A stretch of DNA of 8,536 bases, taken from CAYMRL01 sp964473205 (lineage in GTDB: Bacteria > Deinococcota > Deinococci > Deinococcales > Trueperaceae). Shown piece after piece: positions 1 to 5,031 of the stretch (the first letter of the stretch is position 1; the number at the start of each line of letters is the position of its first letter). The DNA lies in the NCBI GenBank assembly GCA_964473205.1, contig CAYYOK010000137.1, positions 1 through 8,536 on the forward strand, in the 5' to 3' direction. The position numbers were made by a program, and so were the translations under genes. Under the pieces are notes generated by a model. It had not been told where the DNA came from. It saw only the letters and a program-made list of their open reading frames with translations, and did no database searches.

Positions 1-299
1 CGGTCGATCTTGTAGACCACCACCACGTCGACCAGGCCGCGCTCGATATCGGCGAGCAGGCGTTTGAGCGCGGGGCGGTCCAGGCTCCCTCCCGAGAAGC
101 CGCCGTCGTCGTAGCGGTCGGCGACCAGGGTCCAGCCTTCGGCGCGCTGGCTGGCGATGTAGGCCTCGCAGGCCTCGCGCTGGGCGTCGAGGGTGTTGAA
201 CTCCTTCTCCAGCCCCTCGTCCGTGCTCTTGCGGGTGTACACGGCGCAACGCTTGCGGGTGACCGAGGCGGGCAGGTCGGGGAGCTTGCGCCGGCTCAC
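1..299 (-). CDS. Large serine recombinase, N-terminal part (cut by window edge)
   Basis: Site-specific DNA recombinase of the serine (resolvase/invertase) family; it would integrate or excise the element by making a phosphoserine link to DNA. Only the first 99 residues are inside the window. The N-terminal catalytic fold is clear: YTRKST at residues 21-26 with the expected nucleophile Ser25, then DAQREACEAYI (38-48), GW at 55-56, the D-x-GFSGG segment (65-71), LDRPAL (73-78) and VVVVYKIDR at the edge, which in the family continues into the LSR motif. The start is GTG at 299-297, overlapping the TGA of the DUF2924 gene by four bases (GTGA), so translation is probably coupled. The zinc-ribbon and coiled-coil regions expected of a large serine recombinase lie outside the window, so intactness cannot be judged. 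Family assignment is firm; its specific role as integrase of this element is inference. Confidence 0.93.
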   Translation of the reverse strand, partial: MSRRKLPDLPASVTRKRCAVYTRKSTDEGLEKEFNTLDAQREACEAYIASQRAEGWTLVADRYDDGGFSGGSLDRPALKRLLADIERGLVDVVVVYKID

Positions 300-796
300 G
301 ACGACCTGCCCTTCAGTCCGAAGAAGGACCAGCCGTTCCAGCGCGTGCCGGTGATGTGTCGCGCGATCGCCGAGAGCGAGGCGTAGCGGCGACCCTCGAA
401 CTCGAAGTCATCGGCGCGCACCGTGACGACGTGCTGCACCCCGCCGTGCTCGCGCACCAGCCGCGTGCCGGGCAGCGGGCGGCTGTCGGCGCGGATGCGG
501 CGCAGCACGACGTTGCCGCCGTCGAGCTGCTCGCCGAGCGCCTCGAGCCGGGCCCGGGTCTCCGGCTTCAGCCCGCCATAGGCCAGTTCCTGGATCCGGT
601 ACGCCAGTCGGCTCTGCAGGTAGGCGCGGTTGAACGCCGGCGGCTCCTTGCCGAACAGCTCGCGCCACTGCTGCTTCAGCTCCGCGGTGGTCGCCGTCTG
701 CAGCGCGGCGAGCCGCGGCAGCACCTGCGTGTGCGGGATGGTGGGGAACTTCGGTGCGTCCGTCTCCGGCACCTGCATCTTCGATCGTCGTGTCAT
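296..796 (-). CDS. DUF2924 domain protein
   Basis: 166-residue protein that matches the DUF2924 family as I recognise it: helical N-terminal half with LKQQWRELFGKEPPAFNR (residues 39-56) and LQSRLAYRIQELAYGGL (60-76), then a basic linker (RLEALGEQL) and a beta-rich C-terminus with GTRLVREHGGV (110-120) and YASLSAIARHITGTRWNGWSFFGL (from 138), which resembles the small DNA-binding 'RAMA/AbaSI-like' C-terminal pattern. The biochemical function of the family is not established; its genes commonly sit next to serine recombinases, so a role as recombinase accessory or DNA-binding partner is inference. The ATG at 796-794 is preceded by GGAGG (801-805) with four bases between, and overlaps the stop of the upstream 70-aa gene as ATGA. 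It ends in a GTGA overlap with the recombinase. The longer open frame upstream lacks comparable start support. Confidence 0.92.
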   Translation of the reverse strand: MTRRSKMQVPETDAPKFPTIPHTQVLPRLAALQTATTAELKQQWRELFGKEPPAFNRAYLQSRLAYRIQELAYGGLKPETRARLEALGEQLDGGNVVLRRIRADSRPLPGTRLVREHGGVQHVVTVRADDFEFEGRRYASLSAIARHITGTRWNGWSFFGLKGRSS

Positions 797-1005
797 GCGT
801 CCTCCGTCTCTCCGGGGTTCGCATGACGGCGCTGGCGGGGAGTCGCGGGTAGCGAACTCTCTCCGCACTCCCGAGCCCTGGCGTCGATCGCGGCGATGCT
901 GCGGCTGCGCAGCCGCACGATCCCGCGCGCCAGGATCTGACAGACCTCGCGCAGGTGGGGTGGAAGATGGTGGCTGATCTCGGCGATCGCCGTTGGCCGC
1001 GGCAT
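793..1005 (-). CDS. Unknown 70-aa protein upstream of DUF2924
   Basis: Small protein of 70 residues, not assigned to a named family. It has a helical, basic core (LPPHLREVCQILARGIVRLRSR, residues 14-35, given here only as a region) followed by an Ala/Arg-rich stretch and a disordered-looking tail ending GETEDA. I regard it as real because it ends in an ATGA overlap with the DUF2924 gene, is in the right frame to be first gene of the DUF2924-recombinase operon, and its alpha-helical core looks protein-like rather than like an out-of-frame shadow. No strong ribosome site precedes the ATG at 1005-1003, which is a weak point. It may be a recombinase accessory or small DNA-binding protein; that is a guess from position. 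No membrane segment or signal peptide is seen. Confidence 0.72.
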   Translation of the reverse strand: MPRPTAIAEISHHLPPHLREVCQILARGIVRLRSRSIAAIDARARECGESSLPATPRQRRHANPGETEDA

Positions 1006-1252
1006 CGCGCCACGATGGCCGTGCCACGCCGATCAAGGAAGCACATTGCAGCGGGCCAGCGTGCCCGAGCGTAAACAAAGGTGCCGATGCGCGTTGCTGC
1101 GGCAACGATCACGCGTGCGACTCTCGGTGACGAATCGACGCGCGGACTTCAATCTCAACCCAAGGGACCGAAACGCCCGATCCGCGCGCCGGCCATCCTT
1201 GACGCCTCGCGAACGTGCCGATACGTCGGAACCACACCATGCGGACCCAAGG
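1006..1252. promoter_or_regulatory. Divergent control region with palindrome CGTTGC-N4-GCAACG
   Basis: The 247 bases between the leftward recombinase operon and the rightward XRE gene hold no convincing gene. They must carry promoters for both directions. A perfect dyad, CGTTGC-TGCG-GCAACG, lies at 1092-1107 and is a reasonable operator for a dimeric Cro/CI-type repressor such as the product of the adjacent gene. The upstream open frame that extends the XRE gene back to 1046 has no start support and a basic, low-complexity translation, so I treat it as non-coding. Role as operator is inference from position and symmetry. Confidence 0.4.
1199..1226 (+). promoter_or_regulatory. Possible promoter for the XRE gene
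   Basis: TTGACG (1199-1204) resembles a -35 box; 16 bases later comes ATACGT (1221-1226), or 15 bases later GATACG (1220-1225), each only a weak -10. Transcription would start roughly 20 bases before the ATG at 1253, leaving a very short leader with only a weak AAGG next to the start codon. Only the -35 half is persuasive. Confidence 0.25.
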
Positions 1253-1603
1253 ATGAAAGCTGCAGAGAAGTTCGGCGCGTTCATTCGGCGCCATCGTCAG
1301 GCACGGGAGATCGGCCTGCGCGAGATGGCGTCGCTGGTTGCGATCAGCCCGGCATTCCTCTCCAAGGTCGAGCTCGACGAAGTGCCGCCGCCGGGTGAGC
1401 AAAACATCAAGGCGATCGCCCGGATCCTCGAGCTCGACCCGGACGCGCTGCTGGCGCGGGCGGGCAAGATCTCCACGGACCTGTCCGAGATCATCCGCCG
1501 GAGACCGGCGGAAATCGCCGCTTTGCTGCGCATCACCAAGAGGCTTGATCGCGAGGGCCTGGTCCGGGTTATCAAGGCAGCCCAACGAGCGTCCAAGGCC
1601 TGA
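1253..1603 (+). CDS. XRE/Cro-CI family transcriptional regulator
   Basis: 116-residue DNA-binding regulator. The N-terminal half is a Cro/CI-type helix-turn-helix: FGAFIRRHRQAREIGLREMA (residues 7-26), then the HTH core with LREMASLVAISPAFLSKVE (22-40), followed by the loop EVPPPGEQNI and the helix IKAIARILELDPDALL. The C-terminal part (DLSEIIRRRPAEIAALLRI, 76-94) is a helical extension with a typical dimer-forming look. The ATG at 1253 is chosen because the domain starts right there; upstream sequence in frame is low-complexity. The ribosome site is poor (AAGG touching the ATG). It is transcribed away from the recombinase operon, the classic position for the switch gene of an integrated element; dyads at 1092-1107, 1711-1725 and 1733-1750 are candidate binding sites. 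There is no peptidase domain, so LexA-like self-cleavage is not expected. The target operons are inferred. Confidence 0.92.
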   Translation: MKAAEKFGAFIRRHRQAREIGLREMASLVAISPAFLSKVELDEVPPPGEQNIKAIARILELDPDALLARAGKISTDLSEIIRRRPAEIAALLRITKRLDREGLVRVIKAAQRASKA

Positions 1604-1710
1604 TCGCACCGCGCCTCCGCACACACCGACAAGACACATGGCGATGGAACGCCGCCGCCGCGCGACGTCGACGGGTGGCTTGCGCGGCCGTTCGGACCTG
1701 CGGTCGCCTC

Positions 1711-1725
1711 GTGCCACTGTGGCAC
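1711..1725. promoter_or_regulatory. Perfect palindrome GTGCCA-CTG-TGGCAC
   Basis: A 15-base dyad with 6-base arms and a 3-base centre, in the spacer between the XRE gene and the next small gene. It lies about 80-95 bases ahead of a possible -10 box. It may be an operator for the XRE regulator, or part of a weak hairpin after that gene; no T-run follows, so it does not look like an intrinsic terminator. Confidence 0.4.
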
Positions 1726-1732
1726 AACGGCA

Positions 1733-1750
1733 TCACCAAATTAGTGGTGA
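1733..1750. promoter_or_regulatory. Second dyad TCACCA-N6-TGGTGA
   Basis: Perfect 6-base arms around the AT-rich centre AATTAG, only 7 bases beyond the preceding dyad. Two dyads with centres about 23-24 bases (just over two helical turns) apart look like tandem operator sites. Both half-sites share TGG. Binding protein unknown; the adjacent XRE regulator is the simplest guess. Confidence 0.38.
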
Positions 1751-1805
1751 GCCGAACTTGTTGTCTGTCACGCTGACTCCCGACGGTTGCACGCACGAGA
1801 GGCTT

Positions 1806-1811
1806 TACAAT
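1806..1811 (+). promoter_or_regulatory. Possible -10 box TACAAT
   Basis: TACAAT matches the sigma-70 -10 consensus at five of six positions and stands out in this GC-rich sequence, but no good -35 sits at the normal distance (TTGCAC at 1787-1792 is only 13 bases away). It would give a leader of about 50 bases for the 1875 gene. The rest of 1604-1868 holds the two dyads and no believable gene. Confidence 0.28.
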
Positions 1812-1874
1812 CGTCGCTGGGTTTGCTGGCATGCGTGCCGCGCCGGTCGGGTGGCGCAGGAGGAACGCTTGAAG

Positions 1875-2087
1875 ATGGTCGAATCGAGAGAGTGTACCGA
1901 GCCGATCAGGCTCGACGCGTTCAGCGCCATGTGCGCCAGGCTGCAGGATTTGCTGCGCGACGGCCTGCGTCATGGCTTCTTCGAGTACAGCATTTCGTGC
2001 GAGACCGGACCGAGCAAGCGGCGCTTCGTGATGATCCGCGCCGGCAAGTCAGAGCGGTTCGTCATTCCCGAGGAGGCCCTGACCTAG
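1875..2087 (+). CDS. Unknown 70-aa protein
   Basis: Small soluble protein of 70 residues, without a named family that I can state. The N-terminal half is helical (DAFSAMCARLQDLLRDGLRHG, from residue 14); the C-terminal half is beta-like with FFEYSISCE (35-43), KRRFVMIRAGKSERFVIPEE (from 48). This pattern is like small conserved proteins found next to regulators in phage-like islands, and is clearly protein-like. A strong AGGAGG lies at 1858-1863. It is 11 bases from the ATG at 1875 but only 5 bases from an in-frame TTG at 1869, so translation may start at TTG and give a 72-aa product beginning MKMVE. The frame is open far upstream, across the XRE gene, but that part is a shadow. It stands alone between two non-coding stretches, so it may be its own transcription unit. 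Confidence 0.78.
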   Translation: MVESRECTEPIRLDAFSAMCARLQDLLRDGLRHGFFEYSISCETGPSKRRFVMIRAGKSERFVIPEEALT

Positions 2088-2139
2088 TCAGGCCCCGACG
2101 TGCGGGTGATCCCTGTGATTGGGACGCCCTGGTAGCAAC

Positions 2140-2306
2140 AACGAACGCCCAACCGCTATCGGTGTGATTCCGAAGCTCACGGGCAGGGACGCGGTCCAGC
2201 GACAAGCTGGCTGCGGCTTCTGTGGTGACGCTTCGCGCTGTGCTTCGCTCATGCGGCGACGCCCTGCGACCGACTCACACCGGTAGCGGTTGGGCGGCTT
2301 TTCGTT
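2140..2306 (+). repeat. Long inverted repeat; candidate structured RNA or paired operators
   Basis: Arms 2146-2167 and 2275-2296 are complementary over 22 bases with a single exception, T2159 opposite G2283, which is a G-U wobble if the plus strand is transcribed but an A/C mismatch on the minus strand. After a 4-base bulge (2297-2300) pairing resumes between AACGAA (2140-2145) and TTCGTT (2301-2306). Inside, GCAGGG-a-CG (2183-2191) can pair with CGCCCTGC (2260-2267), and CCAGC-gacaa-GCTGG (2196-2210) forms a local hairpin. GGGCGGCTTTT at the right end has a terminator-like look. Alternatively each arm contains its own dyad, ACCG-N4-CGGT (2152-2163 and 2279-2290), so the arms could be two operators about 127 bases apart. 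It fills most of the 280-base gap 2088-2367, in which I see no convincing gene. Confidence 0.6.
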
Positions 2307-2367
2307 CTGGTGACCTCCAGTCGGATCGGGCCCGGGGGTCGTGCTCGCGTGCCGCGGAGGTCCGGCG

Positions 2368-2577
2368 ATGACGGACCGTCCGGCGCATCTCAACCAGGTG
2401 CAGCTCGCGCGCCGCTGGCAGCTGAGCCCGCGCACACTCGAACGCTGGCGCTGGCTTGGCCAGGGCCCTGCCTTCCTGAAGCTCGGCGGACGCGTCGTCT
2501 ACCGGCTCGATGACGTCGAGGCGTTCGAGACGCGTGCAGCGCGTACACCTGCGAGCACCGCGGAGGTGCGCGCATGA
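2368..2577 (+). CDS. AlpA/MerR-like helix-turn-helix protein (excisionase type)
   Basis: 69-residue DNA-binding protein of the small winged-helix type called HTH_17/AlpA/excisionase-like. The pattern is complete: LNQVQLARRWQLSPRTLERW (residues 8-27) is the HTH, GQGPAFLKLGGRVVYRLDDVEAF (31-53) the wing and the typical closing strand/helix. Such proteins act as excisionases, activators of integrase genes or transcription regulators in prophages and islands; which of these applies cannot be read here. The ATG at 2368 is preceded by GGAGG (2356-2360) at 7 bases and is preferred over the GTG at 2341. It is the first gene of the long plus-strand operon and ends in an ATGA overlap with the next. No obvious promoter is visible between the inverted repeat and this gene. 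Confidence 0.9.
   Translation: MTDRPAHLNQVQLARRWQLSPRTLERWRWLGQGPAFLKLGGRVVYRLDDVEAFETRAARTPASTAEVRA
2562..2577 (+). promoter_or_regulatory. Recurrent gene-junction motif GGAGGTGCGCGCATGA
   Basis: This 16-base block combines a Shine-Dalgarno site, the start codon of one gene and the stop of the previous one. Near copies are at 2900-2915 (14 of 16 identical) and 3561-3576 (15 of 16). As a result three different proteins all end in -VRA. It enables translational coupling; the close base identity of the copies may reflect duplication or recombination at junctions. Confidence 0.6.
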
Positions 2578-2915
2578 GGCTCGCGATCCTCCGCCGCGTG
2601 GCCGACGCCAACGCGCTCACCGACTGGCTGGTCGATGCCGCCCCGGGCGCACGCGCGATCTACCACGAAGGTCATCTCGCCGGTGACCTCTCCCCGTTCA
2701 GCCGAACGCTCTCCTCCGAGCAGCGGAGCGAGCTCGCCATGCTCGCAAGTGCGGCGTGGCGACTCTGCGAGCGTGGCCTCGTCCATCTCGTGCAGCAGCG
2801 CATCGCCGCGGGCACTTGTGCATACCTCGTGATCGCCCGGCCGCGGGCGGCGCTGCATCTGCACCGTGCGCCCGGCACCCCACCCACCCTCTGCGCCGCA
2901 CAGGTGCGCGCATGA
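2574..2915 (+). CDS. Unknown 113-aa protein
   Basis: I do not recognise a named family. The 113 residues show an N-terminal alpha/beta segment (MRLAILRRVADANALTDWL), then ARAIYHEGHLAGD (26-39), a helical middle (SSEQRSELAMLASAAWRLCERGLVHLVQQRI, about 47-77) and a strand CAYLVIARP (81-89) before a loose, Pro/Thr-rich tail. This resembles a compact winged-helix-like fold (helix, 'GLVHLVQQR', beta hairpin), so a DNA-binding or accessory role in replication is possible but unproven. It starts and ends in ATGA overlaps with the AlpA-like gene and the resolvase gene, so it is certainly part of the operon. The start has GGAGG at 2562-2566. No signal peptide or membrane segment. Confidence 0.82.
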   Translation: MRLAILRRVADANALTDWLVDAAPGARAIYHEGHLAGDLSPFSRTLSSEQRSELAMLASAAWRLCERGLVHLVQQRIAAGTCAYLVIARPRAALHLHRAPGTPPTLCAAQVRA

Positions 2916-3385
2916 CCGGGGCGCGGCGCATGATCAGCATCGGCATCGACCCGGGCGCATCGGGCGCGATCGCGGTGCTCGGGCCGGACGCGGCACTCGC
3001 CGTGCACGACATGCCCGTGATGGGGCCACGCGCGCAGGTGAACGCGGCGGCACTCGCCGACCTGCTGCGCGAGGCCACGCTCGGCCGGCCCTGCCACGTC
3101 TGGCTGGAGAACGTGCACGCGATGCCGCGCCAGGGCGTGGCGTCGAGCTTCCACTTCGGCCGCTCGCTCGGCGCGGTCGAGGGGGTGATCGCCGCGCTCT
3201 GCCTGCCGCTGACGCTGGTCGCCCCCACGGTCTGGAAGCGTGCGCTCGGGCTCGGCCCCGACAAGCGCGCAGCGATCGCCCGCGCCGTGCAGCTCCGCCC
3301 CGATGCCGCATCGCTGCTGACCCGCGCCCGCGACCACGGCCGCGCCGAGGCCATCCTGATCGCCCTCTACGGAGACCGCTCATGA
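2912..3385 (+). CDS. RuvC-like Holliday junction resolvase
   Basis: 157-residue endonuclease of the RNase H-like RuvC family, expected to cut four-way DNA junctions formed in replication or recombination of the element. Motifs are in order: ISIGIDPGASGAI (residues 9-20) with catalytic Asp13; VWLENVHAMP (63-72) with Glu66; VAPTVWKRALGL (103-114), the family's substrate-binding segment; and RARDHGRAEAILIALYG (138-154) with acidic Asp141 and Glu146 closing the active site. Length is close to RuvC (about 170). The set of four acidic residues appears intact, so activity is likely. Start ATG at 2912 overlaps the previous stop; an in-frame ATG at 2930 right before ISIGID is an alternative and would remove only six residues. 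Closer to phage resolvases than to chromosomal ruvC, which normally neighbours ruvA and ruvB. Confidence 0.93.
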   Translation: MTGARRMISIGIDPGASGAIAVLGPDAALAVHDMPVMGPRAQVNAAALADLLREATLGRPCHVWLENVHAMPRQGVASSFHFGRSLGAVEGVIAALCLPLTLVAPTVWKRALGLGPDKRAAIARAVQLRPDAASLLTRARDHGRAEAILIALYGDRS

Positions 3386-3576
3386 CAAGCCCAACGGACG
3401 CGCCGCGCGCGGCCGCGATCACGCGCGCCATGGCGCTGGCGATCCACGCCAAGGCCGTTGAGCTCGCCAATCGCGGCATCCCGGTCTGCGTCGATCCCGA
3501 TGGCACCGGCGATCTGACGGTCGCGTCGCTGCTGGCTGAGGCGGCATTCCGGGCTGCCTCGGAGGTGCGGGCATGA
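3382..3576 (+). CDS. Unknown 64-aa protein
   Basis: Small protein, family not recognised. A helical N-terminus with AAAITRAMALAIHAKAVELANRG (10-32), then a short strand IPVCVDPDGTGDLTV (33-47) and a closing helix (ASLLAEAAFRAASEVRA). The short length and lack of motifs prevent a function call. The gene is bounded by ATGA overlaps on both sides (with the resolvase at 3382-3385 and the nuclease at 3573-3576) and its own stop region carries the ribosome site of the nuclease gene, which strongly supports translation. It ends in the same -EVRA as the AlpA-like protein, an effect of the shared junction motif rather than of homology. Confidence 0.82.
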   Translation: MTSPTDAPRAAAITRAMALAIHAKAVELANRGIPVCVDPDGTGDLTVASLLAEAAFRAASEVRA

Positions 3577-4334
3577 ACGCCTTCGAGCGCCACGGCATCG
3601 ACCATCTCTCCGCCTCGTCGCTCAACCTGTTCGCCGCCGAGCCCGCGCTCTGGGTGGTGACCAAGCTGCTCAAGCGGCACATCCCCGGCGGTCTGGGGGC
3701 GCAGCGCGGCAGGGCGATCGAGCGCGGCGTCGAGCTCGGCCTGTTCGATCCTACCCTGGTAGTGGAGCGCTGCCAGGAAGCGGCCGAGGCCGAGTTCGAC
3801 GCGCTCACGGCGTTCGCCCCGCCATCGGAGCGCGCCAAGGCGCGCGAGGTGATCGCGCCGACCGTCGCCGCCGCGATCGCCGAGCTGCGTCCGTACGGCA
3901 TCCCCACCGCACCGGCGGAGGGCGAGCGGCAGCACCGGATCGAGCTCAGGCTGCCCGAGATCCCGGTGCCGCTGCTCGGCTACCTGGACTTCCTGTTCGA
4001 CGCGCACGGCATCGTCGTCGACCTGAAGACCAGCACGCGCATCCCCGGCGAGATCAGCCCCGCGCATGCCCGCCAGGGCGCGGTCTACGTCGCCGGCACG
4101 AACCGGCAGATGCGCTTCGCCTACGCCACGCCGAAGCGCGTCGCGGTCTACGCGCTCGAGAACCCGGCAGTCCACCTCGCCGCCCTCGGCACGATCGCGC
4201 AGCGGCTCGGCCGCTTCCTCGCCACCTCCGCCGATCCGCACGCGCTCGCCGCGATCGTCTGCCCCGACTTCGAGGACTTCCGCTGGTCCGATCCCGCCGC
4301 GCGCGCGATCGGCCGCGAGGTCTTCGGGTTCTAG
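3573..4334 (+). CDS. PD-(D/E)XK nuclease family protein (RecB/Cas4-like)
   Basis: 253-residue DNA nuclease-like protein. Near the N-terminus HLSASSLNLFAAEPALWVV (11-29) matches the opening helix of RecB-type nuclease domains, QRGRAIERGVELGL (44-57) fits the next conserved helix, with Glu50 where a metal-binding residue is often found. The core is LLGYLDFLFD (134-143) with Asp139, then VVDLKTST (148-155) with Asp150 and Lys152, the PD-(D/E)XK catalytic set in its D-x-K form, and ARQGAVY (166-172), the Q-x-x-x-Y helix of RecB-family nucleases. No Fe-S cysteine cluster of the Cas4/AddB type is seen (only Cys67 and Cys230). Expected to be an exonuclease feeding single-strand DNA recombination; context with a resolvase and a possible single-strand binder agrees. 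GGAGG at 3561-3565 precedes the ATG by 7 bases, with ATGA coupling to the gene before. Confidence 0.88.
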   Translation: MNAFERHGIDHLSASSLNLFAAEPALWVVTKLLKRHIPGGLGAQRGRAIERGVELGLFDPTLVVERCQEAAEAEFDALTAFAPPSERAKAREVIAPTVAAAIAELRPYGIPTAPAEGERQHRIELRLPEIPVPLLGYLDFLFDAHGIVVDLKTSTRIPGEISPAHARQGAVYVAGTNRQMRFAYATPKRVAVYALENPAVHLAALGTIAQRLGRFLATSADPHALAAIVCPDFEDFRWSDPAARAIGREVFGF

Positions 4335-4356
4335 CCACCAGCCACAGGAGAACGCC

Positions 4357-5025
4357 ATGTCGCTCGGACTGCAGATCACCAACAGCGCCAACATCATCCC
4401 ACACGTGAAGTACGACGCGCGCGCCGGGCGCCTGTTCCGCGTCGACCGGGTGCAGGACGGCTCGGGCGCCTATCAGCGCACCACCGTCGACATCACCACC
4501 CCGGCGCCGAAGTTCATCATGGACCTGGGCGGGATCCAGGTCGGCTGGCTGCACTTCAGCGAGCGCGGTCCGGACTTCCATCTCGTCCGGCTCGGCCAGC
4601 CCCTGCCGGCCAAGCCCTCGGAGCAGCACCGCCAGGGCTTCCTGGTGCATCTCTACGCGGCGCGGCTCCTGGGCGGGGTGCGGCAGTTCTCGTCCAACGC
4701 CAAGACCGTGGTGGCGGCGATGGATGCGTTGCACTCCGAGTACGAGAAGGCGCCGGAGGCCGCGCGCGGTCTCGTGCCGGTGGTCACCCTCGCCGGCACG
4801 GTGGCGGTGAAGACCGCCTCGGCGGCGGGACAGACCACGTCCTACGCGCCGGTGTTCCAGATCGAGAAATGGGTCGAGCGGCCGCGCGAGCTCGACCAGG
4901 CCGCGGAGCCGGCGAAGCAATCGGCACCGGCTGCGATCGCAGCACCCTCGGCGCAGCACGTACCGCCGCCCGCACCGCGCCCCGTGACGCCGGAGCCCGT
5001 CCCTGCGGACGCACCGGAGTTCTGA
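4357..5025 (+). CDS. Unknown phage-type protein, possible single-strand DNA binder
   Basis: 222-residue protein. Residues 1-178 form one compact domain (LQITNSANIIPHVKYDARAG at 5-24; PKFIMDLGGIQVGWLHF at 51-67; RQGFLVHLYAARLLGGVRQFSSNAKTVV at 92-119; VPVVTLAGTVAV at 140-151; YAPVFQIEKWVERP at 163-176) that resembles conserved proteins of unknown function in phage replication modules. Residues 179-222 are a disordered Ala/Pro/Gln tail ending in TPEPVPADAPEF: an acidic, phenylalanine-ending tip that recalls the protein-binding tail of bacterial SSB proteins. Together with the position between a RecB-like nuclease and a primase, this suggests a single-strand binding or loading role; no OB-fold signature can be claimed from sequence alone. 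ATG at 4357 has AGGAG (4346-4350) at 6 bases. There is a 22-base gap to the nuclease gene, one of only two clear gaps in the operon. Confidence 0.86.
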   Translation: MSLGLQITNSANIIPHVKYDARAGRLFRVDRVQDGSGAYQRTTVDITTPAPKFIMDLGGIQVGWLHFSERGPDFHLVRLGQPLPAKPSEQHRQGFLVHLYAARLLGGVRQFSSNAKTVVAAMDALHSEYEKAPEAARGLVPVVTLAGTVAVKTASAAGQTTSYAPVFQIEKWVERPRELDQAAEPAKQSAPAAIAAPSAQHVPPPAPRPVTPEPVPADAPEF

Positions 5026-5031
5026 GCCTCC

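Noticed and set aside
356..826. Plus-strand 156-codon frame opposite DUF2924
   Set aside because: Antisense shadow of a recognisable DUF2924 gene; no motif or start support.
1046..1252. N-terminal extension of the XRE gene back to the ATG at 1046
   Set aside because: The extra 69 residues are basic and low-complexity, the HTH domain starts right at the 1253 ATG, and this space is needed for divergent promoters.
1338..1874. Long upstream part of the frame that ends at 2087
   Set aside because: It overlaps the XRE gene out of frame and reads as Arg/Ser-rich shadow; a strong ribosome site marks the true start near 1869-1875.
2230..2248. Short direct repeat GCTTCGC (2230-2236 and 2242-2248) as part of a CRISPR-like or iteron array
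   Set aside because: Only two 7-base copies with a 5-base gap; no further units, so not an array.
2088..2252. 54-codon minus-strand frame from an ATG at 2252 within the inverted repeat
   Set aside because: Weak ribosome site, composition dictated by the repeat, and opposite to all neighbouring genes; possible but unsupported.
2140..2306. Reading the inverted repeat as a miniature transposable element
   Set aside because: No flanking target duplication is visible, and the pairing continues beyond the arms after a bulge, which suits a fold rather than transposon ends.
2934..4397. 487-codon minus-strand open frame opposite the resolvase and nuclease genes
   Set aside because: Arg/Ala-rich translation without motifs; the opposite strand has catalytic motifs in both genes and coupled junctions.
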